In this document: positions 1 through 8,991 of the stretch, one piece after another
Position numbering within the stretch: position 1 is the first letter of the stretch
Layout: the number at the start of each line of letters is the position of its first letter
Assembly (NCBI GenBank): GCA_023663085.1
Contig: JAMPIB010000005.1
Coordinates: 1 to 64,000 of the forward strand
Direction: 5' to 3'
Length of the DNA stretch: 64,000 bases
Source of the DNA: Ruminococcus sp.
GTDB lineage: Bacteria > Bacillota > Clostridia > Lachnospirales > Lachnospiraceae
Position numbers and translations under genes: made by a program
Notes under the pieces: model-generated
Told to the model about the DNA's origin: nothing
Seen by the model: only the letters and a program-made list of their open reading frames with translations
Databases searched by the model: none

Positions 1-109
1 ATAAGGAATGTAATTAATATATCTAAGATAACATTTTGCTGAATAATGTATTCTTTAAAAACTTATTTAAAATTAATAGATAGTTGATAAAGGAGTTCCA
101 TAACAGATT

Positions 110-202
110 ATGCAGCTGGAAACAAACTACTGTGATTTGGATTTAGCAAAAAAAGCGGATATTTTGTATCAATTAATACAAAATATCAATAAACAGATAT
201 GA
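110..202 (+). pseudogene. 30-codon ORF, probable tail of a lost gene
   Basis: An ATG at 110 opens 30 codons that end in a TGA overlapping the ATG of the next ORF (ATGA at 199-202). An AGGAG lies at 91-95, rather far from the ATG. A stop at 101-103 closes the frame just upstream. The stop-start overlap is what one expects from the end of a coupled gene, so this may be the last piece of a deleted gene. I do not recognise the family. The rest of 1-198 is AT-rich and holds nothing else I can support. Confidence 0.3.
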
Positions 203-642
203 GGCATAAAATGGATTCTAAGTGGAGTAATATAAAGCTGATCATAAGTGATTTCGACGGAGTTATGACGGATAATCGCGTCTTGATTGATGAAGTCGGA
301 AAGGAGTCCGTTTTTGTAAGCAACGCTGATGGACAGGCCATTCACATTTTATGCTCTATGGAAATAGATTTGGCTATTATATCCACAAAAACAAACAGCG
401 TTGTCAGAAAACGGGCCGAGAAACTGAAAGTTGAATACATCCAGAGTGTTTCTGACAAAGCAGCTTGTCTAAAGAACTATTCTATTGAAAAAAATTCTGT
501 TACAAATATTGCCTACATAGGAAATGATGTTAATGATTATGAAGCAATGATAAGTGGTCAAGGATATTGCAGATTACATGACTATGACAAATGGCAGATA
601 TAGGTTATACGGGAGATTACGGAGATAATCCGTTCCTCCTAG
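199..642 (+). pseudogene. KdsC-like HAD phosphatase, broken near the C-terminus
   Basis: The reading frame shows the KdsC/NeuA-tail type of HAD phosphatase: the nucleophile motif DFDGVMTDN near residues 18-26, the threonine motif IISTK near 59-63, and the loop IGNDVNDYEAM near residue 107. The frame meets TAG at 601-603. Reading on in the same frame gives VIREITEII and a second TAG at 640-642, which closely resembles the normal KdsC C-terminus (G-VIRE-x-x-E). About ten residues that family members have before this tail are missing. I read this as a gene damaged by a small deletion plus a stop. Enzymes of this family remove the phosphate from Kdo-8-P or nonulosonate-9-P. It converges on the ABC transporter gene; the two stop codons overlap. 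Confidence 0.7.
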
Positions 643-2471
643 AAATGTTCCCCTAACACCTCCTCTTTATTTCTAATTTTAACGGCTTTATCTACAACCT
701 CATAAATTACATCACAATTTTTGATAGTAGTCAATCTATGCGCTACAATAACAAGCGTTACCTGTCCCTGCAAAGCATCGATTGCTGACATAACCGCCGC
801 TTCTGTCTCATTATCAAGCGCTGATGTAGCTTCATCCAACACCATAATTTCAGGTCTGTGATACAATGCTCTTGCAATCGCAATCCTTTGTCTCTGTCCG
901 CCTGAAAGCCGTATTCCCCTATCGCCTACCGTAGTATTGATTCCATTCGGAAGTGTATCAATAAATTCCAAAAGTTCAGCTCGTTCCAATGCATCTCTTA
1001 CTAACTCTTCGTCTATCTCATCTATTTCTTCACCAAAAGCTATATTCTCTTTAATACTACCTGAAGTTAGAAATACTGTTTGCGGCACATATCCTACCAA
1101 ACTTGCCCACTCGTCCGGAATTTTTGTAATATCAGTACCATCAATTAATATTGTTCCTTCTTGTGGTACAAGTAAACCAAGCATAATATCTGCAAGTGTG
1201 GATTTGCCGACGCCGGATGAACCTATCAAAGCCACCGACTGCCCTTTTTTTACCTCTAGATTCATATGCTCCAATATGTTATCAGTATTATCATTATAGC
1301 GAAATGTGATATTATTGAGCGTTAACGATGTTTCAAAAGAAAGTCGGTTATTATATGAGACAGAATTCTTTTCCTTTTTTTTTGTTTTTGCAATTATTCC
1401 AGATGATGCAGACTGTACAAAAATCTGTTCCGGATGATGCATGGCATATTGATTAGTTTCAACCAGATTGTTATACACGGAATCAACTCCTGGTATACTT
1501 CCCAAAACCTGATTTAAAGATGCAGAAATCCTACCCAGTGACGGAAGAATACGAAATGCACCTATAGCGAATGCGGCAAGTACAGCAATAAAATCTGCCG
1601 ATCTGTCACCTCCAATAACTCTTACAGCTACCATTGCCAGCAACCCTGATACACATAGTCCTTCTATAATATATGCCGGTGCTTCTGCCCCTATAATTTG
1701 TTTACTCTGTGCCAACTGCATCTGTATCTGATTATTTTCATAGCTTTCTACAAAATGCCTTTGCTTGCGTAAAATCAATACATCCTTTATTCCTTCAAAT
1801 GCCTCATACGATGCCTGTGCGGCATTAGCAGCAAAAGTACTGTATTTTATGCCTGCTTTATACATATTTTTCCGAAACACACAATAAATCAATAGTAAGC
1901 ACATCCCTGACATAAAGGCAAGCATAAGCGATAATTCCCAATCCGCAAAAAACATAAATATACATATTAATATAATTGTTATAAAATCAGATAAGAAGCG
2001 AAAACCGGCATACAAAACCTGATATACCTGAACTGTATCATTAGAAATTCCTCTGTTTAATTCACCATAATTCTTTTGTAAAAAAAATTGATATCCTCTA
2101 CTCATATATGATTCCATCATATGTATAGATACCTCTCTTTGGATTTTGCAGGCAAATTTAATACGAATCCATGATAAAAAAATAAAAAAGGCGTTTTTAA
2201 AAAGATATACGCCTATAACACCGCCAATAGTAAGAATAATCAATTCATTATACTCTAAACATACTATTAAAGAAAACTTTTGGGCAATACTGCTGTTTAA
2301 AAGCTGCTCAGGATCTAAGATCATATTCACTACCGGAATAATGACCGATACGCCAAGACACTCAAAACCCGAACCTAAACAGGTCAATACAAAAACAATA
2401 ACACATAATAATTTTTGAGGACGATTCAGAATATATAACATCTTTTTCCATATATTTACCAATTTACGCAC
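639..2471 (-). CDS. ABC transporter, MsbA/PglK-type flippase (permease + ATPase)
   Basis: A 610-residue half-transporter. The N-terminal half has hydrophobic helices starting near residue 20 and again near 80, 160, 180 and 260-300. The C-terminal ATPase has Walker A GSSGVGKST near 416, signature LSGGQRQR near 520 and Walker B IMVLDEATSALD near 535. Family members of this fold move lipid-linked oligosaccharides or lipid A across the inner membrane, so a role in exporting a lipid-linked glycan is inferred from context. Its ATG directly follows the stop of the cyclase-like gene, with no gap. It is the last gene of the minus-strand run and is a clear paralogue of 38784-40541, with the same order of motifs and similar N-terminal sequence, but a more AT-rich codon use. 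Confidence 0.93.
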   Translation of the reverse strand: MRKLVNIWKKMLYILNRPQKLLCVIVFVLTCLGSGFECLGVSVIIPVVNMILDPEQLLNSSIAQKFSLIVCLEYNELIILTIGGVIGVYLFKNAFFIFLSWIRIKFACKIQREVSIHMMESYMSRGYQFFLQKNYGELNRGISNDTVQVYQVLYAGFRFLSDFITIILICIFMFFADWELSLMLAFMSGMCLLLIYCVFRKNMYKAGIKYSTFAANAAQASYEAFEGIKDVLILRKQRHFVESYENNQIQMQLAQSKQIIGAEAPAYIIEGLCVSGLLAMVAVRVIGGDRSADFIAVLAAFAIGAFRILPSLGRISASLNQVLGSIPGVDSVYNNLVETNQYAMHHPEQIFVQSASSGIIAKTKKKEKNSVSYNNRLSFETSLTLNNITFRYNDNTDNILEHMNLEVKKGQSVALIGSSGVGKSTLADIMLGLLVPQEGTILIDGTDITKIPDEWASLVGYVPQTVFLTSGSIKENIAFGEEIDEIDEELVRDALERAELLEFIDTLPNGINTTVGDRGIRLSGGQRQRIAIARALYHRPEIMVLDEATSALDNETEAAVMSAIDALQGQVTLVIVAHRLTTIKNCDVIYEVVDKAVKIRNKEEVLGEHF

Positions 2472-3110
2472 TTAAATATCCCCCTCGGACAAAACAATCC
2501 TTACTGGTGCACCATCTGCTCCAACAATATTAATCGGAAAACAAAACATCTGATAAGTTCCTTCTCTTACTTTTGTTAAATCTAAAGCCTCTGCAATCAG
2601 TATCTCGTGAGATAATAAAATACCGTGTACACTTTCTCCTGTAATACGCTTTTCCTTTGGCCGTTCAATCGTCATATAGTCTATACATACCATTTTAATC
2701 TTCTTTTCTACCAAATATTCTGCCGCCGCATAATCCAACGTAATATAATCTGTCAATATGATATCTTCATGAAAAATATTTGAATTATCTGTTTTTAATA
2801 TAATAATATCGTTTTTTTCTATATCATATTTCATTAATATATCGCATGTTATTTCATTATATCCCTGCAAATCAAGCACTTTTGCAATTCCGGTCATTGC
2901 CTCCAGCGAAAGCTGATCTATCGTTTTACCATCAGTGATAAAATGGCTCGGAGCATCTATATGAGTTCCTGTATGTGTCCCCAGTACAATTGATGAGACA
3001 TTGGCACTATCACCTTTTTCCAAGTCTTGCACTCTCTCAAATACAAACTGAGGGTTATTGGGATAAATAGCCATATCGGCTGTATATGGATAACTAACAT
3101 CTATCAACAT
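2472..3110 (-). CDS. Cyclase-family metal-dependent hydrolase (kynurenine formamidase-like)
   Basis: A 212-residue protein with the family signature HTGTHIDAPSH near residues 46-56, whose His and Asp residues bind the metal in kynurenine formamidase and related cyclase proteins. Usual family length is 200-260, so it looks complete. Known members cleave N-formyl or similar amide and ester bonds on small molecules. The substrate here is unknown; context suggests an intermediate of the neighbouring sugar or acid pathway. It overlaps the upstream epimerase gene by 17 bases and abuts the ABC transporter, which implies translational coupling. An enzyme of this class is not a usual part of capsule loci. 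Confidence 0.85.
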   Translation of the reverse strand: MLIDVSYPYTADMAIYPNNPQFVFERVQDLEKGDSANVSSIVLGTHTGTHIDAPSHFITDGKTIDQLSLEAMTGIAKVLDLQGYNEITCDILMKYDIEKNDIIILKTDNSNIFHEDIILTDYITLDYAAAEYLVEKKIKMVCIDYMTIERPKEKRITGESVHGILLSHEILIAEALDLTKVREGTYQMFCFPINIVGADGAPVRIVLSEGDI

Positions 3111-3969
3111 TTTCTTCTATCTCCCGTATACATTCTATTATACCTTGTCCTAAATCATGATAACAATCACTTACCACCTTATAATTCGTATGCGGTTTAT
3201 ATGTATAAGGTGTGACGTTATAATGCAGTTCTGACTTCTCTGCATCATAAATTACTTCCAGCTTCTTATCCAGGATTTCCCCAAGAAGCACCATAATCTG
3301 TTTTCTAGTATACCTTTCTTGTCCTGTCAATTGCAAGTGCTGATTGATATACTTATTGTTCAATATATCAACACTTAATTTGGCTGCATCCGCTACATGA
3401 ATATATTCTCTCATGTCTTCCTCTGTTCCAAAACAATGAATTATATTTCCTGACAGCGCCTTCTCTATCATCTTTTTCATTCCATTATTTTTGTCAGCTC
3501 TCGGACCATATAAAGAACCATAACGCAACACCGTATATTCTAAATTAAATCTTCTCTCATATTCTTCTATATAAATTTCTGCAGACTGTTTACTGCATCG
3601 ATAAAAACCGCCCTTTTCACTATTTGCATAAAAAGAACTGGCATATATAAAGCGTTTTATATTATGCTCAACACAGGCATCCATAATATTACAAGTACCT
3701 ACTACATTTAGTAAAACTGTATCCACCGGCTTGGTTGATGCATCATCCAAATCTGCAATTCCCGCATAATTATAAACATAATCACAGCCAGCAATCGCAG
3801 CATTAACTTGCCCTCTGTCTAAAATATCTCCGATTATCATTGTTTGGCCATCTTGCAAATATCCAGATCTTATTTTATCAAAGACAATAACTTCATATCC
3901 CCGACTCAATAATTCATCCGCAACATAACTTCCAAGGAAACCGGATCCACCAAATACTACTGCTTTCAT
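3094..3969 (-). CDS. NAD-dependent sugar epimerase/dehydratase (extended SDR)
   Basis: A 291-residue extended SDR. The Rossmann motif GGSGFLGSYVADELL begins at residue 8 (GxxGxxG), and the catalytic YxxxK is seen as YRCSK near residue 123. A C-terminal substrate domain follows (TYKPHTNYKVVSD). The family acts on nucleotide sugars as 4-epimerase, dehydratase or reductase; the exact reaction cannot be read from the sequence. Its ATG at 3969 directly abuts the stop of the HAD gene at 3970, and its end overlaps the cyclase gene, so the three are probably co-translated. Somewhat short compared with GalE (about 330). Confidence 0.88.
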   Translation of the reverse strand: MKAVVFGGSGFLGSYVADELLSRGYEVIVFDKIRSGYLQDGQTMIIGDILDRGQVNAAIAGCDYVYNYAGIADLDDASTKPVDTVLLNVVGTCNIMDACVEHNIKRFIYASSFYANSEKGGFYRCSKQSAEIYIEEYERRFNLEYTVLRYGSLYGPRADKNNGMKKMIEKALSGNIIHCFGTEEDMREYIHVADAAKLSVDILNNKYINQHLQLTGQERYTRKQIMVLLGEILDKKLEVIYDAEKSELHYNVTPYTYKPHTNYKVVSDCYHDLGQGIIECIREIEENVDRC

Positions 3970-4611
3970 TTACATTCCCTCTAATATTCCTTCCATCTGC
4001 AGTAAATCGTCTACTTTATATGGAATATCTTTAAAAACATCTATATTATCTTCTGTTTTTCGTCCAATAAACATAAGCCCTGTATTATAAGCCGCATTTT
4101 TATCCGTTGATGCATCACCTACAAATACCATTTCTTCTTTTAAGTATCCATATTCACGACAAATTGTTTCAACAATTTCTTCTTTCTTCATTGGCGTACC
4201 ATAGATTCGCTTAAAATACTGCGATAGTTTCCTGCCCTCCACAACTTGTCTAAGTTCCTCTTCAGGAGTTCCAGATGCTATATACATATCATATTTCAAA
4301 TAATTTCTCTCTAAAAACTCTTTTGCACCTGTCACAAATGGACAGTCCATAACACGTGAAAATACAATATCAGAAAACCTGTCCGCAAGTTTCTGTTCTA
4401 TTTCCTCAGAATATGGCAGTTTCAATATCTCCTCTATAAAATATCTAAATTTCACATGTCTTGAAATTCCCATATGCGTCATATGATATGTCACAAAGGC
4501 ATCTGCCTGCTGTCTCGGATAATCTTTGACTACATCCGCAAACGCCTCTGTCTTAATCTTAGCAGATTCCAAAATAACACCATCAAAATCAAATACTATC
4601 GCCTTAATCAT
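3970..4611 (-). CDS. HAD-superfamily phosphatase, beta-phosphoglucomutase/PGP-like
   Basis: A 213-residue HAD enzyme with motif I DFDGVILES at residues 8-16, a helical cap, motif II SGTP near 117, Lys in the PMKKEE segment and motif IV VGDASTD near 163. This subgroup removes phosphate from small sugar phosphates or glycolate/glycerate phosphates, or isomerises sugar phosphates. It overlaps the 2-hydroxyacid dehydrogenase gene by 8 bases, so the two are probably used together, for example oxidation of a phosphorylated hydroxy acid followed by dephosphorylation. The substrate is not known. Confidence 0.85.
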   Translation of the reverse strand: MIKAIVFDFDGVILESAKIKTEAFADVVKDYPRQQADAFVTYHMTHMGISRHVKFRYFIEEILKLPYSEEIEQKLADRFSDIVFSRVMDCPFVTGAKEFLERNYLKYDMYIASGTPEEELRQVVEGRKLSQYFKRIYGTPMKKEEIVETICREYGYLKEEMVFVGDASTDKNAAYNTGLMFIGRKTEDNIDVFKDIPYKVDDLLQMEGILEGM

Positions 4612-5515
4612 AATCTATCCCTAAACCTTTAAATAAGTTCTGCACAGCCTCCATCTCCATAACTACACGGCCTTCCTTTGCACTGGAAGAAATATGAGGT
4701 GTCAGAACAATATTATCCAACTCACATAGCCTACCCTGATAAGGTTCTTCACTATACACATCGAGCGCGGCACCCTGTATTTGTTTATTCTTTAGTGCAT
4801 CATATAACGCCTCTTCATCGATAAATTTCCCTCTGGAGGTATTGATAAGAAATGCACCCTTTTTCATTCTCGGAATATCTTCCGCCCCAATAATATAGGT
4901 ACCTTCGTCGCAGCTTGAAGCATGTATGGATACAATATCGGCCCATGCAAGAAGTTCTTCTTTTTTCATATATGCATATTCATTTTTCATGTCACACACA
5001 TCAGTATATGCTATCTCAACCCCAAATGCACTTAAAAGTTCAGCTACTTTATGCCCTATTCTTCCACACCCAATAATGCCAACACGCTTTCCACTCAGCA
5101 TAAAACCTGTCATTTTGTTCCAAGTTCCAGCCTTTAACTCATTACTCATATTAGATACATTTTTAAGCACATCTAACATGATTGTTACTGTCAGTTCTGC
5201 TACAGAATTCACCGGTGCATTAGGCGTATTATACAATTTTATATTCAACTCCTGACATGCATCTTGATCCACATTATCCATTCCAACACCGCATCTTGAA
5301 ATCACTTTAATATTGGGACGTACTTCTAACGCTTCTCTTGTTATGTTTTCAACACCTGCTATTACCGCATCAACATCGGCAGTCAGCTCAATAAATTCCT
5401 CTGTTGTAAGTTTTCTTCCATAAGGATTTAATATAACCTCACATTTGTTCCGACATACTCGCAAAGGTTCACTATCTGCCTTGCCAAAAGAACTGGTTGA
5501 AATTAATACTTTCAT
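4604..5515 (-). CDS. D-2-hydroxyacid dehydrogenase, phosphoglycerate dehydrogenase family
   Basis: A 303-residue protein with the SerA/2-hydroxyacid dehydrogenase layout: N-terminal substrate lobe, NAD motif GIIGCGRIGHKVAELL near residues 146-161, catalytic Arg in SRCGVGMDNVD, Glu in the EEPYQG region, and His in TPHISSSA near the end. It lacks the C-terminal ACT domain of SerA, so it is unlikely to be the housekeeping serine enzyme. It probably reduces or oxidises a 2-keto/2-hydroxy acid that feeds the neighbouring pathway. It has a good upstream RBS (GGAGAAG) and overlaps the downstream HAD phosphatase gene. Confidence 0.88.
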   Translation of the reverse strand: MKVLISTSSFGKADSEPLRVCRNKCEVILNPYGRKLTTEEFIELTADVDAVIAGVENITREALEVRPNIKVISRCGVGMDNVDQDACQELNIKLYNTPNAPVNSVAELTVTIMLDVLKNVSNMSNELKAGTWNKMTGFMLSGKRVGIIGCGRIGHKVAELLSAFGVEIAYTDVCDMKNEYAYMKKEELLAWADIVSIHASSCDEGTYIIGAEDIPRMKKGAFLINTSRGKFIDEEALYDALKNKQIQGAALDVYSEEPYQGRLCELDNIVLTPHISSSAKEGRVVMEMEAVQNLFKGLGIDYD

Positions 5516-5539
5516 AAATCTTCTCCTGATATGTTATTT

Positions 5540-6387
5540 TTACTTTCTAATAATTTTCCATGCATCAAATCTATGTTCCAAATTATCATACTTTTCCATA
5601 TCCATATCGGCCATAATGTCACGGTCATTCTTATAATAAGCCCAGAATAAATCATTTTTATAATACATTTTATAAGTATCTTCTATATGTATTACTTCAG
5701 TAACATTCTCAGACAAATATTCCCCTACACTGTCACCAAATGTCTTTTCGCTAATATTATCTTCCGGCTCTTCACATGGTAATAATCCTATCTTTCGCCG
5801 CAGCATATTGGCATATGCCATATTCACATATTTGGAACGATAATTTGAATCGTCAATAATGATAACGGAGCCACTTCTCATAAGTGATAACACCTGCTTT
5901 GTTTCCGCGAGCAAATTATCTATTGTATGTTCACTGTCTAAAAAACAAGCTGATACACCATTTTCCGCAATTTCCTGTATTTCATTTAACACCGTTATTC
6001 CCGCATACTCTGATGTACTTATTGTGGCAACAGGACACCACATTTCCCATATACTCTTTTCCTGAAATATTCTTAAAATAGTATCCTGAATTACAGTCCT
6101 CAAAAAAAACAATTTACTTCCATTTGTATCCCACGTATATAATTTCCCATGGTTTTTCATGGCAAACCAAAACAATACAATAGTACTTGCGCCAGACCCA
6201 GTCTCAACATATATAGCCCCATTACCCCCCCCATATTAAAAAGAACATCATAAATAGCTAAAAATTCGGAATCCGGAATTGAATTACACCATCTCGGTAA
6301 CATACGCTTAACAGATAATAAAAATTTTTTTTCTTCCTCAGTATTCTTTATGATTGTTTCTTTATCTCCTAAAATGAAATCATACAT
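5540..6387 (-). pseudogene. Class I SAM methyltransferase split by a frameshift at a G8 tract
   Basis: Two overlapping frames make one protein of about 282 residues. The first frame (from ATG at 6387) reads to a run of eight G on the minus strand (6225-6232), after which it loses meaning. The second frame from there reads GNGAIYVETGSGASTIV, the SAM-binding glycine motif, then FLDSEHTID and VIIIDDSNYRS, and ends at 5540. In the second frame a TAA at 6236-6238 closes the path upstream, so a shift at the tract is required: one more G, or a -1 slip, restores MGGGNGAIYVETGSG. The cause may be a true mutation, slippage used as an on/off switch, or a sequence error. It lies 16 bases below the SDR gene. 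Confidence 0.8.
6225..6232. repeat. G8 homopolymer at the methyltransferase frameshift
   Basis: Eight C on the plus strand, eight G in the coding strand of the methyltransferase. Nine G, or six, would join the two parts of the gene in frame. Confidence 0.9.
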
Positions 6388-6403
6388 TTTATATTCTCCT
6401 TAT

Positions 6404-7135
6404 CTAAATAAAATCTCCACCATCTAAAGTAATAATCTGACCCGTCAAAAAGGCTGCCTCCTCCGACAAAAGATATCTTGTCAAGCCGGCAAACTCCTCC
6501 TTTGTACCGGCTCTTTTTAAGGGTACATATAAAGCTCTTTCCTCTAACTCTTTAGAAGTTCTTTTCATTCTATCCGTATGAAATTTAGTATCCATATATC
6601 CGGGGGCAATAGCATTTACCAATATTTTATATTTTGCCATGTTCTTTGCCAACCCTTTTGTTGCACATTCTAATGCCGCTTTTGCCATTCCATATCCCAT
6701 GGAAAAACTTCCTCCACCATGCTGCGCTGAAGCTGTTGAAACAAAAACAATTCTCCCGCCATTTGAAGTCATATATGGAAACGCATATTTTGCTAAAAGA
6801 AATGGAAATATAGTATTCAATGAATAGTCTGTTTCCATATCCTTATAGGATAACTCAGACCAATGGCAATTTCTATTTATATCTCCCATTAGCACTAACA
6901 GATTGTCAATACCAGCCGCCCATTCCACATAATCATGAATTAAATTTTTGCAATCTTCTTCATTCATAATCACCTGTTGAAACAATTTAACATGATTCCT
7001 GAATTCATATTCTTCTAACACTTTCTTATTATGTGCCCAGTGCAACCCCAATAAGTGCATGTCATGAACCAGAATCGGAATCAATTCTGATGCCAGATCA
7101 CTGCTTGCACCGATAACCAATGTTTTTTTCACCAT
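6404..7135 (-). CDS. SDR-family oxidoreductase (FabG-like)
   Basis: A 243-residue classical SDR. The cofactor motif VIGASSDLASEL starts at residue 7, the catalytic Ser is in VFVSTASAQ near 132, the YxxxK is YGMAK near 149-153, and the typical VNAIAPGYMDT follows at about 175. The C-terminus LTGQIITLDGGDFI is the standard FabG-like end. It should oxidise or reduce a hydroxyl or keto group with NAD(P)H. SDRs of this type take part in several CMP-nonulosonate and related glycan pathways, but the substrate here cannot be named. Separated from the upstream TIM-barrel gene by 24 bases. Confidence 0.92.
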   Translation of the reverse strand: MVKKTLVIGASSDLASELIPILVHDMHLLGLHWAHNKKVLEEYEFRNHVKLFQQVIMNEEDCKNLIHDYVEWAAGIDNLLVLMGDINRNCHWSELSYKDMETDYSLNTIFPFLLAKYAFPYMTSNGGRIVFVSTASAQHGGGSFSMGYGMAKAALECATKGLAKNMAKYKILVNAIAPGYMDTKFHTDRMKRTSKELEERALYVPLKRAGTKEEFAGLTRYLLSEEAAFLTGQIITLDGGDFI

Positions 7136-7159
7136 TTTCTTATCCTTTATAAGTCCATT

Positions 7160-7960
7160 TCAATAATATAACTCCACATACTCCATACTCTGTTCAATAC
7201 AATCTCTGTACTTATCAGTCATCCTCATCTCAATGCTGACATATCCAGAATAATCAATTTTCTGCAACATTTCTCCAATCTTTTTATGATAGTCAGCAGC
7301 AATACCTATTTGCTGCAAATTTGGATCGTTTATATGAAAATGTCGAATATACTCTTTACAATCCAGAATAATTTTCTCAATCTTTGTATTCTCCGCTGTA
7401 ATTGCTTTTGCGTCCAAATGAAGTCCAAATCCTTCACTATTTACTTTTCTGACTAACTCTAATCCCTCGCTATGCGTATTTATAAAATTAGTTTCCTTCT
7501 TTGTTAAAGGTTCTATAAGAATCTTAATTTTATTCTTCAATGCATATTCTGCCACTTCCTGTATAACCGCTACCGCAATATCCATTGCCTGACCATATTC
7601 ATATTTCCTCCTATCTCGCACCAAAGGTGAACCCAAAATCATCACTTTGCTATCCAGATCAACGGCCAAATCGACCAATTCTTTCATATAATCTTGGAAT
7701 GCTTGTTGCTCCAACTTTGTTCCAAATAATTTAGGTTCTTGAATCCCCCAAAAAAGAGAATGTAGGGAACATATCTTTAAATCATATCCCAATATTTTTT
7801 CTTTATATTTTCTTCTCTCCTGAGAGGATATTCTACGGAAATCTTCCCAAATTCTACTCGGTGCCACTTCTATTGCATCCCAATGTCGCTGCCGTAATTT
7901 TTTCAGCACCCATTGTTCATCCTCCTGCGGCCACGCTATATTTGAAATTGACTTAAGCAT
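7160..7960 (-). CDS. Sugar-phosphate isomerase/epimerase (xylose isomerase-like TIM barrel)
   Basis: A 266-residue protein of the AP-endonuclease-2/IolE/hydroxypyruvate isomerase fold. Visible family marks are WDAIEVAPSR near residue 28, ICSLHSLFWG near 68, ILIEPL near 149 (metal-ligand Glu), FGLHLDAKAI near 177 (Asp), HFHINDPN near 207 (His) and YVSIEMRM at the end (Glu). These residues form the divalent-metal site in the family. Members isomerise or epimerise sugars, inosose or hydroxy-keto acids. In this place it may supply the carbon skeleton for the CTP-activated product made by the NeuA-like neighbour. Confidence 0.85.
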   Translation of the reverse strand: MLKSISNIAWPQEDEQWVLKKLRQRHWDAIEVAPSRIWEDFRRISSQERRKYKEKILGYDLKICSLHSLFWGIQEPKLFGTKLEQQAFQDYMKELVDLAVDLDSKVMILGSPLVRDRRKYEYGQAMDIAVAVIQEVAEYALKNKIKILIEPLTKKETNFINTHSEGLELVRKVNSEGFGLHLDAKAITAENTKIEKIILDCKEYIRHFHINDPNLQQIGIAADYHKKIGEMLQKIDYSGYVSIEMRMTDKYRDCIEQSMEYVELYY

Positions 7961-8004
7961 ATCGCCATATTCCTTATCTACCTTTTAAAATCTTTTACAT
8001 AGTC

Positions 8005-8985
8005 CTATGATTTCTTTATCTGCGCTGTACGCCATGGGCAGCCGTTACAATCTTCTATTTCATGGCTTTTTCCTTCCATATGCAGCTTGCGTGTCTGCAT
8101 CAATTTCTCGTCGTGCCAACAGTCATATATGGAACGTTCATTGACATTTCCAAGACACAACCCTCGCATATCATCATTGTTACAGCCAAAAATTGTCCCA
8201 TCCCACTCAATCGTCATTCTCTGCCAAAGCTGCGGACATGCCCAATCACCACGAAGTTCCGTGTTTCGGCACGATTCATCTTTAAAATCAATGGCTGCGA
8301 CTTCGTCAGCATACTCTTTCCATGTATTGACATACTTATCCAGATCAAGCTCCGGCAATTTCACAGTTTGAATTCTGATTTTCGGATAAGTCACATGATA
8401 TTCTTCTTTCAGTCTCCGCAATGTTTGTATATTAGCTAAAACCGTGTCTAATTTTGCCCCGACTCTGACCGCTTCATACTCTTCTGTATTCGTTCCATCT
8501 ATCGATATCGATATTCTATCAAGATGTGCCTGAATCAGTTTTCGGCTGACGTCCTCTGTCAACAACATCCCATTTGTATTGAAATAGATATCAAGCACAC
8601 CTCGTTCTTTTGCATATTTTACCATTCTGGGAACATCTTTATTGATCAGTGGCTCACCCCTGTAACTCAGCTTTAACCCCCACAACCGTTCATCCGGGTC
8701 TTCAGAAAATTGATCCATAACTTTCTTGAATGTGTCAAACGAAAGATTTCCAAGCTGATTCTTTTGCAGAAGCGGTAATTTATCGCAAAAAGTACAACGC
8801 AGATTGCATAGACTGGATGCCTCTATGTCCAAATGCAATGGTAACTCCCTAAGATAAAACTGTTTTGGATACTGCATCCAGGCTTCTCTATATTTTAAAT
8901 ATTCTTCAGATGCATTCTCCGGCTGATTATTTCCTGCTAAAGATTCAAAATTTGAATTTGGTTTAATCGTTATCTTTGCCATCAT
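8005..8985 (-). CDS. Radical SAM enzyme with SPASM domain
   Basis: A 326-residue protein. The radical SAM cluster motif CxxxCxxC is present as CNLRCTFC (Cys60, Cys64, Cys67). A C-terminal SPASM region has Cys at CRNTELRGDWAC, IFGC, GLC and DCNGCPW, matching ligands for auxiliary Fe-S clusters. ATG ATG at the start follows AGGAGAAT; the second ATG (8982) has the better spacing. SPASM enzymes do peptide maturation, sugar dehydration or dehydrogenation. No precursor peptide is visible nearby, so a sugar or small-acid substrate is more likely. It sits 6 bases below the cytidylyltransferase gene, so the two are tightly linked. Confidence 0.93.
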   Translation of the reverse strand: MMAKITIKPNSNFESLAGNNQPENASEEYLKYREAWMQYPKQFYLRELPLHLDIEASSLCNLRCTFCDKLPLLQKNQLGNLSFDTFKKVMDQFSEDPDERLWGLKLSYRGEPLINKDVPRMVKYAKERGVLDIYFNTNGMLLTEDVSRKLIQAHLDRISISIDGTNTEEYEAVRVGAKLDTVLANIQTLRRLKEEYHVTYPKIRIQTVKLPELDLDKYVNTWKEYADEVAAIDFKDESCRNTELRGDWACPQLWQRMTIEWDGTIFGCNNDDMRGLCLGNVNERSIYDCWHDEKLMQTRKLHMEGKSHEIEDCNGCPWRTAQIKKS

Positions 8986-8991
8986 ATTCTC

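Noticed and set aside
1-109. Promoter for the remnant ORFs
   Set aside because: Very AT-rich, with only weak box-like matches; nothing that stands out against the background.
611-642. Possible terminator hairpin between the convergent genes (ACGGA-GATAA-TCCGT with outer GGAG/CTCC)
   Set aside because: Stem is short and interrupted, and no T tract follows on either strand.
4604-5515. Housekeeping serine-pathway SerA
   Set aside because: It lacks the C-terminal ACT regulatory domain and stands among sugar genes, with no SerB/SerC next to it.
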